A stretch of 64,000 nt of DNA from Janthinobacterium lividum (GTDB lineage Bacteria > Pseudomonadota > Gammaproteobacteria > Burkholderiales > Burkholderiaceae_D). The position numbers and the translations under genes are program-made. Each line of letters starts with the position of its first letter. Positions within the stretch are counted from its first letter, which is position 1. Below are positions 33,445 through 42,410 of this stretch, piece after piece. The notes below the pieces were generated by a model. It was not told where the DNA came from and made no database searches. It was given only the letters and a program-made list of their open reading frames with translations. Location of the stretch: positions 1 to 64,000 of the forward strand of contig NZ_JAAOLY010000012.1 of the NCBI RefSeq assembly GCF_011601275.1. Direction: 5' to 3'.

Positions 33445-34323
33445 ATGACTTATTGCATAGGCATGCGCCTGAACGAAGGCCTGGTCTTCCTGTCCGACTC
33501 CCGCACCAACGCCGGCGTGGACCAGGTGGGCACCTTCCGCAAGATGAGCGTGTTCGAGAACCCGGGCGACCGCATGCTGGTCCTGATGACGGCGGGTAAT
33601 TTGTCGATCTCGCAGGCGATCCGCCAGATCGTCTCGGAACACGTGGATGCGGACGGGCGCAGCATCTGGAACGTGGCCAGCATGTACGACGCGGCGCGCA
33701 TCGTGGGCGAAGCCGTGCGCACCGTGCACCTGCGCGAAGCGAAGGCGCTGGCCGACTGCGGCATCGATTTCAACGTCAGCATCATTGTGGGCGGGCAGAT
33801 CGGCGCCGAGCGCTGCCGGCTGTTTCAAGTGTATTCGGCCGGCAATTTCATCGAATCGCACGATGAAAACACATATTTCCAGATCGGCGAAGCCAAATAC
33901 GGCAAGCCCATCATCGACCGGGTCATCAACCCGCATACGCGCCTGGACGAAGCGGCCAAGTGTGCGCTAATCTCCATGGATTCCACCCTGCGCTCGAACA
34001 TTTCCGTCGGCTTGCCGCTCGATCTGCTCGTCTACGAGACGGGCAGCCTGGCCGTCACGCGCTTTGTCACCATCGATGAAAAGAACCAGTATTTCCGCAT
34101 GATCCGCGACACCTGGGGCGAGCAATTGAAACATGTGTTCGAAGGCATTGTCGATCCCGTATGGAACGCGGCGCCCGAGACCACGACGAACGTGCTGTCG
34201 TCCGCCAACATGCACAGCAAGCCCGTGCGCGTGGCCATCCCCGAGCACGTGAGCCGCGGCGGCCTGACGGTGGCCCCTCTGCAATCCTTGGCGCAGCAGT
34301 TCAGCGACGACAAGCAGCATTGA
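33445..34323 (+). CDS. Anbu-type proteasome-like peptidase
   Basis: A 292-residue protein of the Anbu (bacterial proteasome homologue, HslV-like Ntn-hydrolase) family. It starts MTYCIGMRLNEGLVFLSDSR. Thr2 becomes the N-terminal nucleophile after Met removal, with Asp and Lys equivalents in SDSRTNAG and FRKMS (about 18-36). It lacks a propeptide. Anbu assembles into open helical or ring-like complexes and is genetically linked to the ATP-grasp/alpha-E/transglutaminase set, as here. It is 91 bp after the transglutaminase gene, so it could be read through or have its own start. Natural substrate unknown. Confidence 0.92.
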   Translation: MTYCIGMRLNEGLVFLSDSRTNAGVDQVGTFRKMSVFENPGDRMLVLMTAGNLSISQAIRQIVSEHVDADGRSIWNVASMYDAARIVGEAVRTVHLREAKALADCGIDFNVSIIVGGQIGAERCRLFQVYSAGNFIESHDENTYFQIGEAKYGKPIIDRVINPHTRLDEAAKCALISMDSTLRSNISVGLPLDLLVYETGSLAVTRFVTIDEKNQYFRMIRDTWGEQLKHVFEGIVDPVWNAAPETTTNVLSSANMHSKPVRVAIPEHVSRGGLTVAPLQSLAQQFSDDKQH

Positions 34324-34383
34324 CCTGTCGCGCACCGCGTGCGCGCGGTGCTGGACAAGTCGCTTTCCGCGTGCTTTTATGGC

Positions 34384-34410
34384 AATATGAGTTGATATTT
34401 AATTCATATT
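34384..34410. promoter_or_regulatory. Inverted repeat upstream of alpha/beta hydrolase
   Basis: AATATGA and TCATATT, perfect 7-bp arms separated by 13 bp, in a short AT-rich island 22-48 bp upstream of the hydrolase ATG. Likely promoter/operator DNA; the binding protein is unknown. Confidence 0.4.
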
Positions 34411-34431
34411 GATCAGAGAGGCAGGTAGCGC

Positions 34432-35790
34432 ATGGACTTGATTACTTCCGCCGTCGTGGCGGCCATCGAACATGGCGCGCCCGGCCACGCGCCGGAAGCC
34501 GTCGCCAGCCACTATCAGCGCCTGAAGCTGGCCATTGCCAAGTTCGACAGCGCCGCCGCCATCCTGGCCGCCATCGTCGCGCTGGAGGCCGAAGCCGCCA
34601 ATACCCAGCTGCAACTGGCCCTGTCGGCTGCCCTCTCCGCGGCGAAAGTACCCGATGACATGGAAACCCTGTTCGCCGCGCAAGGCTTGCTCGATGCGCT
34701 GCGTCCGCCCGTAGCCTTGCCGCCGGCAGCGCCTGCGGCGTCTGCGACGCAAACGGCGCCCGCCCCCGCCGACAAAAGCGCCGACGTGTCGAACTACGCG
34801 GTGGTCAAAGTGTATTTCGCCACGGACCGCCAGCGCGACGTGGGCAAGCCGCCGGCCCAGCGTTTCAGCGGCGAACGCAATGTCATGGGAGGCAATGGCC
34901 CGCTCAGCTATGGCAGCTGCGACATCAGCATCCCGCGCGACCACCGCATGGGCCAGCTGGAATCGCCGTCGCTGTGGCGCCTGGAATTTCGCGACGACCC
35001 GGCCAAGCACGTGGTGGTGCTGTCGGCCGACGTGCAGGACCGCGACAACTTCTTTGCCGCACTGAAAACCCAGATCCGCGCGTCGGCCGGCAAGAGCGCC
35101 TTTATCTTCGTGCATGGCTACAACGTGAGTTTCGAGGATGCGGCGCGGCGCACGGGACAGATGGCCTACGACCTCGGTTTCGACGGCGCGCCCGTGTTCT
35201 ACAGCTGGCCGTCGCGCGGCGAGGTGGCCGGCTATACCATCGATGAAAACAATATCGAATGGAGCACGCCCCACATCACGGCCTTCCTGGCCGATTTTCT
35301 CGCCAGCACGGACGCGGCGCAAGTGTATCTGGTGGGCCACAGCATGGGCAGCCGGGGCCTGGCGCGCGCCGTGACCGACTTGCTGGCGGCGCAGCCGCAA
35401 CTGGCGCAAAAGATCACGGAAATCATCCTGTCCGCGCCCGATATCGATGCCGCCATCTTCAAGCACGATATCGCGCCGAAACTGGCCCGCGCGCGCAACC
35501 CCGTCACATTGTATGCCTCGTCGCAAGACCTGGCCCTGGCCGCCTCGAAGGCCGTGCACGGCTATGCGCGGGCGGGCGACAGCGGCGCCGGCATGCTGAT
35601 CGTGGCGGGCGTGGAAACCATCGACGCCACCGGGGTCGACACGAGTTTCATGAAGCACTCGTATTTTGCGGAAAAGCGCTCGGCCTTGTCCGACATGTTT
35701 TATCTGATACGCAACAATGCGCGCGCCGACCAGCGCTTTCTAGACCCCGTCGATACGGCGGCCGGCCGCTATTGGACGTTCAAACCGTGA
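34432..35790 (+). CDS. Alpha/beta hydrolase (DUF900-type) with N-terminal helical domain
   Basis: A 452-residue cytosolic protein. Residues 1-90 are a helical module (DLITSAVVAAIEHG... ending LLDALRPP), followed by a Pro/Ala linker (about 95-120). The alpha/beta hydrolase domain of the DUF900 type has VKVYFATDRQRD, FIFVHGYNVSFEDAARR (oxyanion region, about 222), nucleophile Ser in VGHSMGSRGLA (about 304), Asp in SAPDIDAAIF and His in FMKHSYFA (about 406). No signal peptide, so activity is cytoplasmic. Substrate unknown. The N-terminal helical module resembles, from memory, adaptor-like modules fused to varied effectors in bacterial conflict proteins. Confidence 0.8.
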   Translation: MDLITSAVVAAIEHGAPGHAPEAVASHYQRLKLAIAKFDSAAAILAAIVALEAEAANTQLQLALSAALSAAKVPDDMETLFAAQGLLDALRPPVALPPAAPAASATQTAPAPADKSADVSNYAVVKVYFATDRQRDVGKPPAQRFSGERNVMGGNGPLSYGSCDISIPRDHRMGQLESPSLWRLEFRDDPAKHVVVLSADVQDRDNFFAALKTQIRASAGKSAFIFVHGYNVSFEDAARRTGQMAYDLGFDGAPVFYSWPSRGEVAGYTIDENNIEWSTPHITAFLADFLASTDAAQVYLVGHSMGSRGLARAVTDLLAAQPQLAQKITEIILSAPDIDAAIFKHDIAPKLARARNPVTLYASSQDLALAASKAVHGYARAGDSGAGMLIVAGVETIDATGVDTSFMKHSYFAEKRSALSDMFYLIRNNARADQRFLDPVDTAAGRYWTFKP

Positions 35791-35891
35791 TGCCGTTTCA
35801 TCCGGAGCGGCACGCATGCTAAGATACGGCCCATAGGGTGGCAAAGGCACGGCGATGACGCCGCCAGCCGATCCCCGCAAGCAGGCTTATC

Positions 35892-36317
35892 ATGTTGACA
35901 TCATCTTCTACACCGCACGCCGAATCGCTGATCCGCAACACCAACGCCCGCGTCACCAAGACGCGTGTGAAGGTGCTCGACTTTTTAATGGCGCAAAGCC
36001 GTTCGCTGACCCACCATGAAATCCAGCAAGCGCTGTCGCAGGACAGCGATATCGATTCCGTCACCCTGTACCGGGTGCTGGAATGGCTGACGGAAAATGA
36101 ACTGGTGCACCGCATCGCGGGCGCCGACCAGGTGTGGCGCTTCAGCGCCGGCGCCGGCCACCAGGCGCACGAGCACGCGCACTTCCAGTGCACCAAATGC
36201 GCGAACGTCACCTGCTTCAATGAAGTCAAGCTGCCGCCGCCCGTGCTTCTGCCGGAAGGTTTCAGCGGCGGCGAAGTCGATTACCTGATCAAGGGCCTGT
36301 GCCCGCGCTGCAAGTAA
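35892..36317 (+). CDS. zur: Fur-family regulator, probably the zinc regulator Zur
   Basis: A 141-residue Fur-family protein. The winged helix includes ARVTKTRVKVLDFLMAQSR and IDSVTLYRVLEWLTENELV (about 48-66). The metal-binding half has HEHAHFQCTKCANVTCF (about 95-111) and a terminal CPRCK, giving the two CxxC structural zinc pairs. Zur rather than Fur is inferred because the next block holds two CobW zinc-chaperone GTPases and a PA4064-4066-like ABC system preceded by tandem Zur-type palindromes. It is transcribed alone; the following GNAT gene is convergent. Confidence 0.8.
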   Translation: MLTSSSTPHAESLIRNTNARVTKTRVKVLDFLMAQSRSLTHHEIQQALSQDSDIDSVTLYRVLEWLTENELVHRIAGADQVWRFSAGAGHQAHEHAHFQCTKCANVTCFNEVKLPPPVLLPEGFSGGEVDYLIKGLCPRCK

Positions 36318-36330
36318 GACTCCTCTGCCA

Positions 36331-36849
36331 TCACTTGAGCAGCAAGGCCAGGTGATGCTCGTCATAAAACAGGTCGCCCACGCGCATCGAGCGCGGCTCC
36401 GTGCCATACGCGATAAATCCCAAGGATTCATACAGCCGCAGGGCGGCATTGTTTTCCGCATTCACGCTCAAGTGCACCTGCATGACGGCAGAGTCCGTCT
36501 CGGCCAGTTCGATGCAGGCGTTCACGAGCCGCCGTGCCACGCCCCTGCCCCGCTGCGCCACATCGACGAACACACCCCATAGCAGAGCCTTGTGCGATAG
36601 CTGGCGCATGGACTCGCGCCGCAAGCCGACAAAACCGACGAGACGTTCGCCATCGAAGGCGCCGAAAGCCCTTTGCATGGGGCCGTCAGCGATGCGCTGT
36701 GCATGTTCCGCCGCCGTGCGCGCCAGTTCATCCTCGCGCGACGCCGAAAACGAGCTGGGCGAATCAAGGATGGCGCGCAGGCGCAGCGCGCAAAAGGCGG
36801 CGGTGTCTGCTGGCGTCAGCAGGCGGATGACGATATCGGGTGCGGGCAT
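36331..36849 (-). CDS. GNAT-family N-acetyltransferase
   Basis: A 172-residue GNAT protein: core strand LLWGVFVDVAQRGRGVARRLVNACIE with the acetyl-CoA loop QRGRGVARRL (about 99-108), and motif B NAENNAALRLYESLGFIAYG (about 129-148). The substrate is unknown. It lies 43 bp after the stop of the NiCoT-like transporter gene on the same strand, so it may be the distal gene of the zinc operon, although its function need not be related. Confidence 0.85.
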   Translation of the reverse strand: MPAPDIVIRLLTPADTAAFCALRLRAILDSPSSFSASREDELARTAAEHAQRIADGPMQRAFGAFDGERLVGFVGLRRESMRQLSHKALLWGVFVDVAQRGRGVARRLVNACIELAETDSAVMQVHLSVNAENNAALRLYESLGFIAYGTEPRSMRVGDLFYDEHHLALLLK

Positions 36850-36892
36850 GGTGGAATCCGGCAGTTTTTTCCATTATACCCACGCCTCCAGC

Positions 36893-37681
36893 TCAGGCAC
36901 GCACGCGGCGCAAGCCCAGCAAGGTCCAGCCGTACAGGGCCGCCATTAGCAATACCATGGCCGCGCCCAGCGCCGCCGTCCAGCTTTCCGGCAGCGACCA
37001 CGCGGAGTCAAACTTGCCTGCCACCATGTAGGCAGCCATGGCCACGCAGATGGCGACGATGGGCCAGCCCAGGCGGCGCCGGAAGGCGCGCACGACATCA
37101 AGCTTGCCGGTGCGCATGACCTTTGCCGTAACCCAGCCATCGAAGGTATCCGTCACGCCCATGCCGACGGCAAACACCGTACCCGTCAGCAAAGCCGGCC
37201 CCATGCCGCCCAGCGCGACGGCCGCGTAGCCCCAGGCGGCCGCCTGCAGGGCCGTGTCGAAGACCAGCGCAAACAGCATGCCGACGAGAATGGCGGCGAG
37301 CGGCCCGGATGCGCCCCGCAGCGACCGTGGCAACAGCCGCCCGCGCACCTCGGCCAGTTGTGCCCCGGCCAGCAAGCTGCGCGCATTCATGCCAGCGATC
37401 AACAGCAGCAAGGCGATGGGCAGCCATTCCAGCCAGCCGAACAGTGTTTCCGACGGTGCAAATTGCTGCGATGCCACGGCGGCCAAGGCCACGATGGCCA
37501 GCACGGTAACGCCATGGCCCAGCGCAAACAGCGCCCCCATCCATGGCGCCCAGCGCGGCGACGCGGCTTGGCTGCGCAGGGTCAGCCCATCGACGGCGGC
37601 CAGGTGGTCGGGCTCCAGGCCATGCCGCATACCGAGGAGAAAGATCAGCGCCAGGGCGGGCAAGCCCGCTTCCACGCTCAT
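36893..37681 (-). CDS. NiCoT-like (HoxN/HupN/NixA-related) metal transporter
   Basis: A 262-residue membrane protein with about seven helices. The signature LLGMRHGLEPDHLAAVDGLT (about 15-34) is a variant of the RHA(V/F)DADHI motif of nickel/cobalt permeases, and a second block LFALGHGVTVLAIVALAAV follows. The acidic/His positions of TM2 are conserved in changed form, so the transported ion may be zinc, nickel or cobalt. Its start ATG at 37681 overlaps the stop of the upstream CobW GTPase as ATGA, which ties it to that operon and to zinc starvation. The ion is inferred. Confidence 0.75.
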   Translation of the reverse strand: MSVEAGLPALALIFLLGMRHGLEPDHLAAVDGLTLRSQAASPRWAPWMGALFALGHGVTVLAIVALAAVASQQFAPSETLFGWLEWLPIALLLLIAGMNARSLLAGAQLAEVRGRLLPRSLRGASGPLAAILVGMLFALVFDTALQAAAWGYAAVALGGMGPALLTGTVFAVGMGVTDTFDGWVTAKVMRTGKLDVVRAFRRRLGWPIVAICVAMAAYMVAGKFDSAWSLPESWTAALGAAMVLLMAALYGWTLLGLRRVRA

Positions 37682-38706
37682 GCCGCCTCCCCGGCAATCA
37701 CCTCGGCCATCATGCTGGCCGGGCTGGCGGCGCCGGCCACGCAACGATCCAGGCCCCGGATCAGCATATCCTGCGGCAAGTCGCGACCGATAAAGATCAT
37801 CTTGCTGGCGCGCGGCTCATCGTCGCGCCACGGTGCGCCCAGTTCCGAGCCCATCAGCATGTGCACGCCCTGGAACACGGCGCGGCATGGCAGGTCGGCA
37901 ACGTACAAAATGCCCTTGTAGCGCATCAGCTGCGTACCGAACAGTTGCACCACGGCATCGAGAAAGTTTTCCACCTGGAGCAGATCGAGGGGCTGGGCCT
38001 GGTGGTAGACGAACGATTGCACGCCGTCACCGTGGCGGTGGCCCAATTCCCCGAGGAAATCCGGCTCCAGCTCGACGATGGCGTTCAGGTTGAAGCCGCG
38101 AATGTTCAAAATGTCGCGCAGCGGCACATTGCCGAAGCGCACTTTCTGTATGCTGGCGCGGCCATTGATGGCGGCCAGCCGCTGGCGCAGCGCGGCCAGT
38201 TCATCCTTGCCGACCAGGTCCGTCTTCGACAGCAGGATGCGGTCGGCAAAGCCGACTTGCTCCTGCGCTTCCTTGTGCGCCGTCAATTGCTGCTGCGCAT
38301 GGCGCGCGTCGACCACCGTGAGGATGGCGTCCAGCATGTAGCACTCGCTGACGGAGGGTTCCGCAAAAAAGGTTTGCGCCACGGGACCCGGCGCGGCCAG
38401 GCCCGTCGTTTCGATGATGACGTGGTCGAAATCGATCGTCCCGGCTGCGCGTTTGGCGTGCAATTCGCCCAGGATGCGGATCAGGTCGCCCCGCACGCTG
38501 CAGCAGATGCAGCCATTGTTCATTTCCACGATCTGCTCGCCGCTGTCCTGCACCAGCAAGCCATGGTCGATGCTTTCGGCGGCGAATTCGTTTTCGATCA
38601 CGGCGATGCGCACGCCGTGATCGCCCTGCAATATGCGCTTGAGCAAGGTGGTTTTCCCGCTGCCGAGAAAACCCGTGATGATGGTGACGGGGATCAGTTC
38701 TGTCAT
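37678..38706 (-). CDS. CobW/COG0523-family GTPase (metallochaperone), second copy
   Basis: A 342-residue G3E-family P-loop GTPase. Walker A GFLGSGKTTLLK (about 12-23), the CxCC metal motif in NNGCICCSVRGD (about 64-75), Walker B/ETTGLAAP and NKxD variant LSKTDLVG (about 161). A CobW C-terminal domain follows. COG0523 proteins deliver zinc or other metals to client enzymes under limitation. It lies 18 bp downstream of the ZigA-like gene and overlaps the transporter gene by 4 bp. No His-rich insert is present. Confidence 0.88.
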   Translation of the reverse strand: MTELIPVTIITGFLGSGKTTLLKRILQGDHGVRIAVIENEFAAESIDHGLLVQDSGEQIVEMNNGCICCSVRGDLIRILGELHAKRAAGTIDFDHVIIETTGLAAPGPVAQTFFAEPSVSECYMLDAILTVVDARHAQQQLTAHKEAQEQVGFADRILLSKTDLVGKDELAALRQRLAAINGRASIQKVRFGNVPLRDILNIRGFNLNAIVELEPDFLGELGHRHGDGVQSFVYHQAQPLDLLQVENFLDAVVQLFGTQLMRYKGILYVADLPCRAVFQGVHMLMGSELGAPWRDDEPRASKMIFIGRDLPQDMLIRGLDRCVAGAASPASMMAEVIAGEAA

Positions 38707-38724
38707 GGTGTGTTCCTGTTCAAG

Positions 38725-39951
38725 TTAATCTTCGAGTTCTTCCATGCGCTGCCATTGGGGAAACGGGTCCGGCAGCTGGCGCCAGGCGGCCATGCCCTGG
38801 TGCGTTTCCGTGGTGTTGAGTTGACATTTCTTCAAGTCCGCCTCAATGGCGGCCTGGTCCATGTCCTGGCCGATGAAGACGAGTTCCTGGTAGCGGTCGC
38901 CATACGTTTCGTTCCAGCCCGCTTTAACTTCCGCCAGCGAGGCCGCATCCGTGGGCCAGCGCTCCTTCGGTACGGACGCCCACCACAGGCCCACGGGCTC
39001 GATATTCATCAGCTTGCCCGCGCCGGACAGGCTGGCCACCCATTCGGGGCGGCTGGCCAGCCAGAAATATCCCTTGCTGCGCACAACGCCCGGTATCGGT
39101 TGCGAAATATAGTCGTGCAGGCGCTGCGCGTGGAACGGTTCCTTCGCCCGGTAGACGAAGCTGCCGATGCCGTAGGTTTCCGTCTCCGGCGTGTGGGTGC
39201 CGGCCAGCTCCTGTGCCCAGCCCGGCATGGCGGCCGCCTGCTCGAGGTCGAACAAGTTCGTGCCCAGGATGGCGTCGAGCGGCACGATGGAGTGGTTGGT
39301 TTCGATGATGCGCGCGCCGGGATTGAGGGCTTTTACAATGGCCAGCACGCGCAGGCGCTCGTCCGCCGCCACCATGTCGACCTTGTTGAGGACGATGACA
39401 TTGGCAAACTCGATCTGTTCCGTCAGCAAGTTTGCCAGCTGGCGGTCGTCGCCCTCGCCCGCCGTTTCTCCCCGCTGCTCCAGGCTGTCTTCGCTATGAA
39501 AATCCGCCAGCAGGTTGGCGCAGTCGACGACGGTGACCATGCAGTCGATGCGCGCCACGTCATTCAGGCTGTCGCCGTGCTCGTCCTCGAAGTCGAAGGT
39601 GGCGGCCACGGGCATCGGCTCGCCCACGCCCGTCGATTCGATCAACAGGTAATCGAAGCGGTCCTCGGCCGCCAGGCGCCGCACTTCCAGCAGCAGATCG
39701 TCGCGCAGGGTGCAGCAGATGCAGCCGTTCGACATTTCCACGAGTTTTTCTTCCGTGCGCGACAGTGCCGCGCCGGCCGCCTCGGCACTGTCCTTGACGA
39801 GCGAAGCGTCGATATTGACTTCGCTCATGTCGTTGACGATAACGGCCACGCGCTTGCCTTCGCGGTTGCGCAGTATGTGGTTGAGCAAGGTGGTCTTGCC
39901 GGCGCCAAGAAAGCCGGACAGGACGGTGACGGGGAGTTTGCGCTGGGGCAT
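38725..39951 (-). CDS. zigA: Zinc-metallochaperone GTPase ZigA/ZagA-type (CobW family)
   Basis: A 408-residue CobW-family GTPase with Walker [15 protein letters not shown] (about 11-24), [11 protein letters not shown] (CxCC, about 74-84), Walker [11 protein letters not shown] and NKVD in LNKVDMVA. The C-terminal domain has the long ZigA-type insert ([13 protein letters not shown] and [16 protein letters not shown]). In Acinetobacter and Bacillus, ZigA/ZagA supports zinc-dependent metabolism in zinc starvation and is controlled by Zur. The ATG at 39951 (MPQRKLP) is preferred to an ATG at 40008 that lies within a Zur-type palindrome. First gene of a four-gene operon. Confidence 0.88.
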   Translation of the reverse strand: MPQRKLPVTVLSGFLGAGKTTLLNHILRNREGKRVAVIVNDMSEVNIDASLVKDSAEAAGAALSRTEEKLVEMSNGCICCTLRDDLLLEVRRLAAEDRFDYLLIESTGVGEPMPVAATFDFEDEHGDSLNDVARIDCMVTVVDCANLLADFHSEDSLEQRGETAGEGDDRQLANLLTEQIEFANVIVLNKVDMVAADERLRVLAIVKALNPGARIIETNHSIVPLDAILGTNLFDLEQAAAMPGWAQELAGTHTPETETYGIGSFVYRAKEPFHAQRLHDYISQPIPGVVRSKGYFWLASRPEWVASLSGAGKLMNIEPVGLWWASVPKERWPTDAASLAEVKAGWNETYGDRYQELVFIGQDMDQAAIEADLKKCQLNTTETHQGMAAWRQLPDPFPQWQRMEELED

Positions 39952-40001
39952 GGGTATCTTTCGGGTGGTCGATGAGGGGATGCAATGGAGTATGGATTTT
40001 A

Positions 40002-40048
40002 AATGCAAGTCAATTGCGTTTTAAATTATAATGCAGCTCACTTGCATT
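40002..40048. promoter_or_regulatory. Two tandem Zur-box-like palindromes in divergent promoter
   Basis: AATGCAA-GTCAA-TTGCGTT (40002-40020) and AATGCAG-CTCAC-TTGCATT (40030-40048) share the same 7-5-7 layout, each with one arm mismatch. They lie between the divergent ZigA-like and ABC-transporter genes. The layout and gene context fit Zur repression of both directions. Confidence 0.75.
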
Positions 40049-40098
40049 TGTGTGGCGATTTTTGAGGTCGCCCCCTTCGCTTACCGGAAAGAACATTC

Positions 40099-40755
40099 AT
40101 GCTCCACCTCGCCTCACTGACCTACGGCTATGACGCCGCGCGCCCCGTACTCGATATCGCCGCCTTTGATTTGCCCGCCGGCCGCCACGCACTGCTGCTG
40201 GGGCCGTCCGGCTCCGGCAAATCGACCTTGTTGCATTTGCTGGCGGGCATCCTGGCGCCCCAGGCGGGCCGCCTTGAAGTGGCGGGCCGGTCCCTGCCTG
40301 GCCTGACGCCACGCCAGCGCGACAGCTGGCGCGGCCGCACCGTAGGCTTGCTGCCTCAACAACTGGCGCTGCTGCCCAGCCTGAACGTGCTGGACAATGT
40401 CCTGCTGCCGGCCTACGCCAGCGGCCAGCGGCCCGATCCGGCCCGCGCCGCCAGCCTGCTGGGCCAGTTGGGCCTGGCCAGCAAGCTCGACGCTTACCCG
40501 CATGCCTTGAGCGGCGGCCAGCGGCAACGGGCCGCCATCGCGCGCGCCGTCGTCATGCGCCCGCAGCTGATACTGGCCGACGAGCCCACTGCCAACCTCG
40601 ATGACGCCTCCTGCGCGGCCGTCGTGCACCTGCTGGTGAGGCAGGCCGGGCAGTCAGGCGCCACGCTGGTGATCGCCAGCCACGACGCGCGCGTGCTGGC
40701 CGCCTTGCCCGACGCTACCGTGCTGCGCCTGCCACGTCTTCAGGTGACGGCATGA
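40099..40755 (+). CDS. ABC transporter ATP-binding protein (LolD/MacB type, zinc-responsive)
   Basis: A 218-residue ATPase. Walker A GPSGSGKSTLLH (about 35-46), Q-loop LLPQQLALLP, signature LSGGQRQRAAIARA (about 137-150), Walker B LILADEPTANLD (about 156-167) and H-switch ASHDARVL. It overlaps the FtsX-type permease gene by 4 bp. The gene order ATPase, permease, DUF3299 corresponds to the Zur-regulated PA4064-PA4066 set of Pseudomonas aeruginosa (from memory). A GGAAAG ribosome binding site precedes the ATG. Confidence 0.88.
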   Translation: MLHLASLTYGYDAARPVLDIAAFDLPAGRHALLLGPSGSGKSTLLHLLAGILAPQAGRLEVAGRSLPGLTPRQRDSWRGRTVGLLPQQLALLPSLNVLDNVLLPAYASGQRPDPARAASLLGQLGLASKLDAYPHALSGGQRQRAAIARAVVMRPQLILADEPTANLDDASCAAVVHLLVRQAGQSGATLVIASHDARVLAALPDATVLRLPRLQVTA

Positions 40756-41930
40756 ACGCGGCCACCCTGGCCTGGCGCGCCGTGCGTCACAAGCCGCTGG
40801 CGGCCAGCCTGAATCTGCTGCTGGTGGCCATCGGCATCGCCATGATGACCTTCATTCTTGGCGTATCCAACCAGCTGGAAGAGCACGCCGAACGCGAGGC
40901 GCAAGGCATCGATCTGGTGGTAGGCGCGAAGGGCTCGCCGCTGCAGCTGATATTGTCTTCCGTGTATCATGCCGATATTCCGACCGGCAACATCCCTGCA
41001 AGCGCGCTGGCGGCGCTGGCCGCGCAGCCGCTGGTCCAGTCCGCCATTCCCCTGGCCTTGGGCGACAATTTCCAGGGTTTTCGCATCGTCGGCAGCACCA
41101 CGGCGCTGCTCGATCATTATGGCGCCGACCTGGCGCAAGGCCTCCTGTTCAGCCAGCCCATGCAGGCTGTGTTCGGCGCCCGCGCCGCCCGCGAGACAGG
41201 CGCGAGTGTGGGAGCGACTTTTGCCGGCTCGCATGGCCTGGCGGCGGGCGGCGAACTGCACGATCATGCACCCTACAAGGTGGTGGGCATCCTGCAGCCT
41301 ACGGGCACGGTGCTCGACCGCCTGATCCTCACGCCCGTCGCTTCCGTGTGGCAAGTGCATGAAACGGATCCCGATGAACAGCCATCGGCCGCGCCCGAAC
41401 GCGAACTGACGGCCGTGCTGGTGCAATACGCGTCGCCGCTGGCCGCCATCAGCCTGCCGCGCTGGGTCAACAGTCAGCCCAGCTTGCAGGCGGCCCAGCC
41501 CGCTTTCGAGGCGGCACGCCTGTTCAATCTGCTGGGCGTGGGCATCGATGTGCTGCGCGCGATTGCCGCCGGCGTGCTGCTGGTGGCGGCCCTGTCGCTG
41601 TTCGTGGCGCTGTACGGCGCGCTGGAAGAACGCAGGATGGACATGGCCATCCTGCGCACCCTGGGCGCTTCGCCAGCCAAGCTGCTGCGTTTGCTGCTGG
41701 CGCAGGGCCTGCTGCTGTCGCTGGCCGGTACCGCCATCGGCTGGCTGCTGGGGCATGCGGGGATTGCCCTGCTGGAATCGATGCAGGACCTGAACCTGCA
41801 GGCGTGGCGCGTGGCGCCTGGTGAAGCCTGGCTGCCCGTGATCGCCATGGCCGTGGGCTTGCTGGCCGCGGCCCTGCCCGCCATGCGCGCCTACCGCACC
41901 GATATCGCCGCCGTCCTGGCGCGTCCTTGA
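40752..41930 (+). CDS. FtsX-like ABC permease, partner of the zinc-responsive ATPase
   Basis: A 392-residue permease of the FtsX/MacB/LolC type: TM at about 19-38, a large periplasmic domain (about 45-265) and three TM helices near 275-295, 320-345 and 355-380, with the EERRMDMAILRTLGASPAKL coupling helix (about 293-312). It overlaps its ATPase by 4 bp. Such systems often move lipoproteins or act as mechanotransmitters rather than importing ions, so a role in exporting or releasing the DUF3299 protein is as plausible as zinc uptake. Confidence 0.87.
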   Translation: MNAATLAWRAVRHKPLAASLNLLLVAIGIAMMTFILGVSNQLEEHAEREAQGIDLVVGAKGSPLQLILSSVYHADIPTGNIPASALAALAAQPLVQSAIPLALGDNFQGFRIVGSTTALLDHYGADLAQGLLFSQPMQAVFGARAARETGASVGATFAGSHGLAAGGELHDHAPYKVVGILQPTGTVLDRLILTPVASVWQVHETDPDEQPSAAPERELTAVLVQYASPLAAISLPRWVNSQPSLQAAQPAFEAARLFNLLGVGIDVLRAIAAGVLLVAALSLFVALYGALEERRMDMAILRTLGASPAKLLRLLLAQGLLLSLAGTAIGWLLGHAGIALLESMQDLNLQAWRVAPGEAWLPVIAMAVGLLAAALPAMRAYRTDIAAVLARP

Positions 41931-41942
41931 AAGGAAATGACT

Positions 41943-42410
41943 ATGTTGAAAATCATCGTATTGAGCGCCGGCCTGCTGCTGGCCGGCATCGCTGTGGCGG
42001 CACCTTCCGACGAGCCGCCCTCTTTCTTTGCGCCCCTGACGGAGTTGCCGGGCGTGATCTCGTGGAAACTGCTGGGCAAGGCCACCACGGTCAAGGCAAA
42101 AAAGGGCCGTATGGTGCCGAAATACACGCCGGAAATCAGCGCGCTCGACAATACGGACGTGAAAGTGCAAGGCTTCATGATGCCATTGGAACCGGGGCAA
42201 AAGCAGAAACACTTCCTGCTGACCGTCACCTCGGCCAGCTGCCCCTTTTGCCTGCCGGCCGGCCCGGAAGGCGTGGTGGAGGTCAAGAGCCGCACGCCCG
42301 TGAAATTCAGCTATGCGCCGTTCATCGTGCAGGGCAAGCTGAAAGTACTGGCCAGCGATCCCATGGGCTTGTATTACCGCATGACGGACGCGGCCGTGGT
42401 GCCGCAATGA
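41943..42410 (+). CDS. DUF3299 periplasmic protein
   Basis: A 155-residue exported protein, signal peptide MLKIIVLSAGLLLAGIAVAA. The DUF3299 core includes VQGFMMPLEPGQKQKHFLLT (about 77-96) and the Cys pair in SASCPFCLPAGPE (about 99-111), a possible metal site. The start at 41943 is chosen because AAGGA lies about 7 bp upstream; an ATG at 41937 is too close. It overlaps the TlpA-like gene as ATGA. PA4066-like partner of the ABC system, probably zinc-responsive. Confidence 0.83.
   Translation: MLKIIVLSAGLLLAGIAVAAPSDEPPSFFAPLTELPGVISWKLLGKATTVKAKKGRMVPKYTPEISALDNTDVKVQGFMMPLEPGQKQKHFLLTVTSASCPFCLPAGPEGVVEVKSRTPVKFSYAPFIVQGKLKVLASDPMGLYYRMTDAAVVPQ

Noticed and set aside
37543-39975. Plus-strand open frame of 810 codons opposite the CobW genes
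   Set aside because: It is antisense to two genes with intact P-loop and CxCC motifs, and its product is low-complexity and His/Gln/Arg-rich, typical of a GC shadow.
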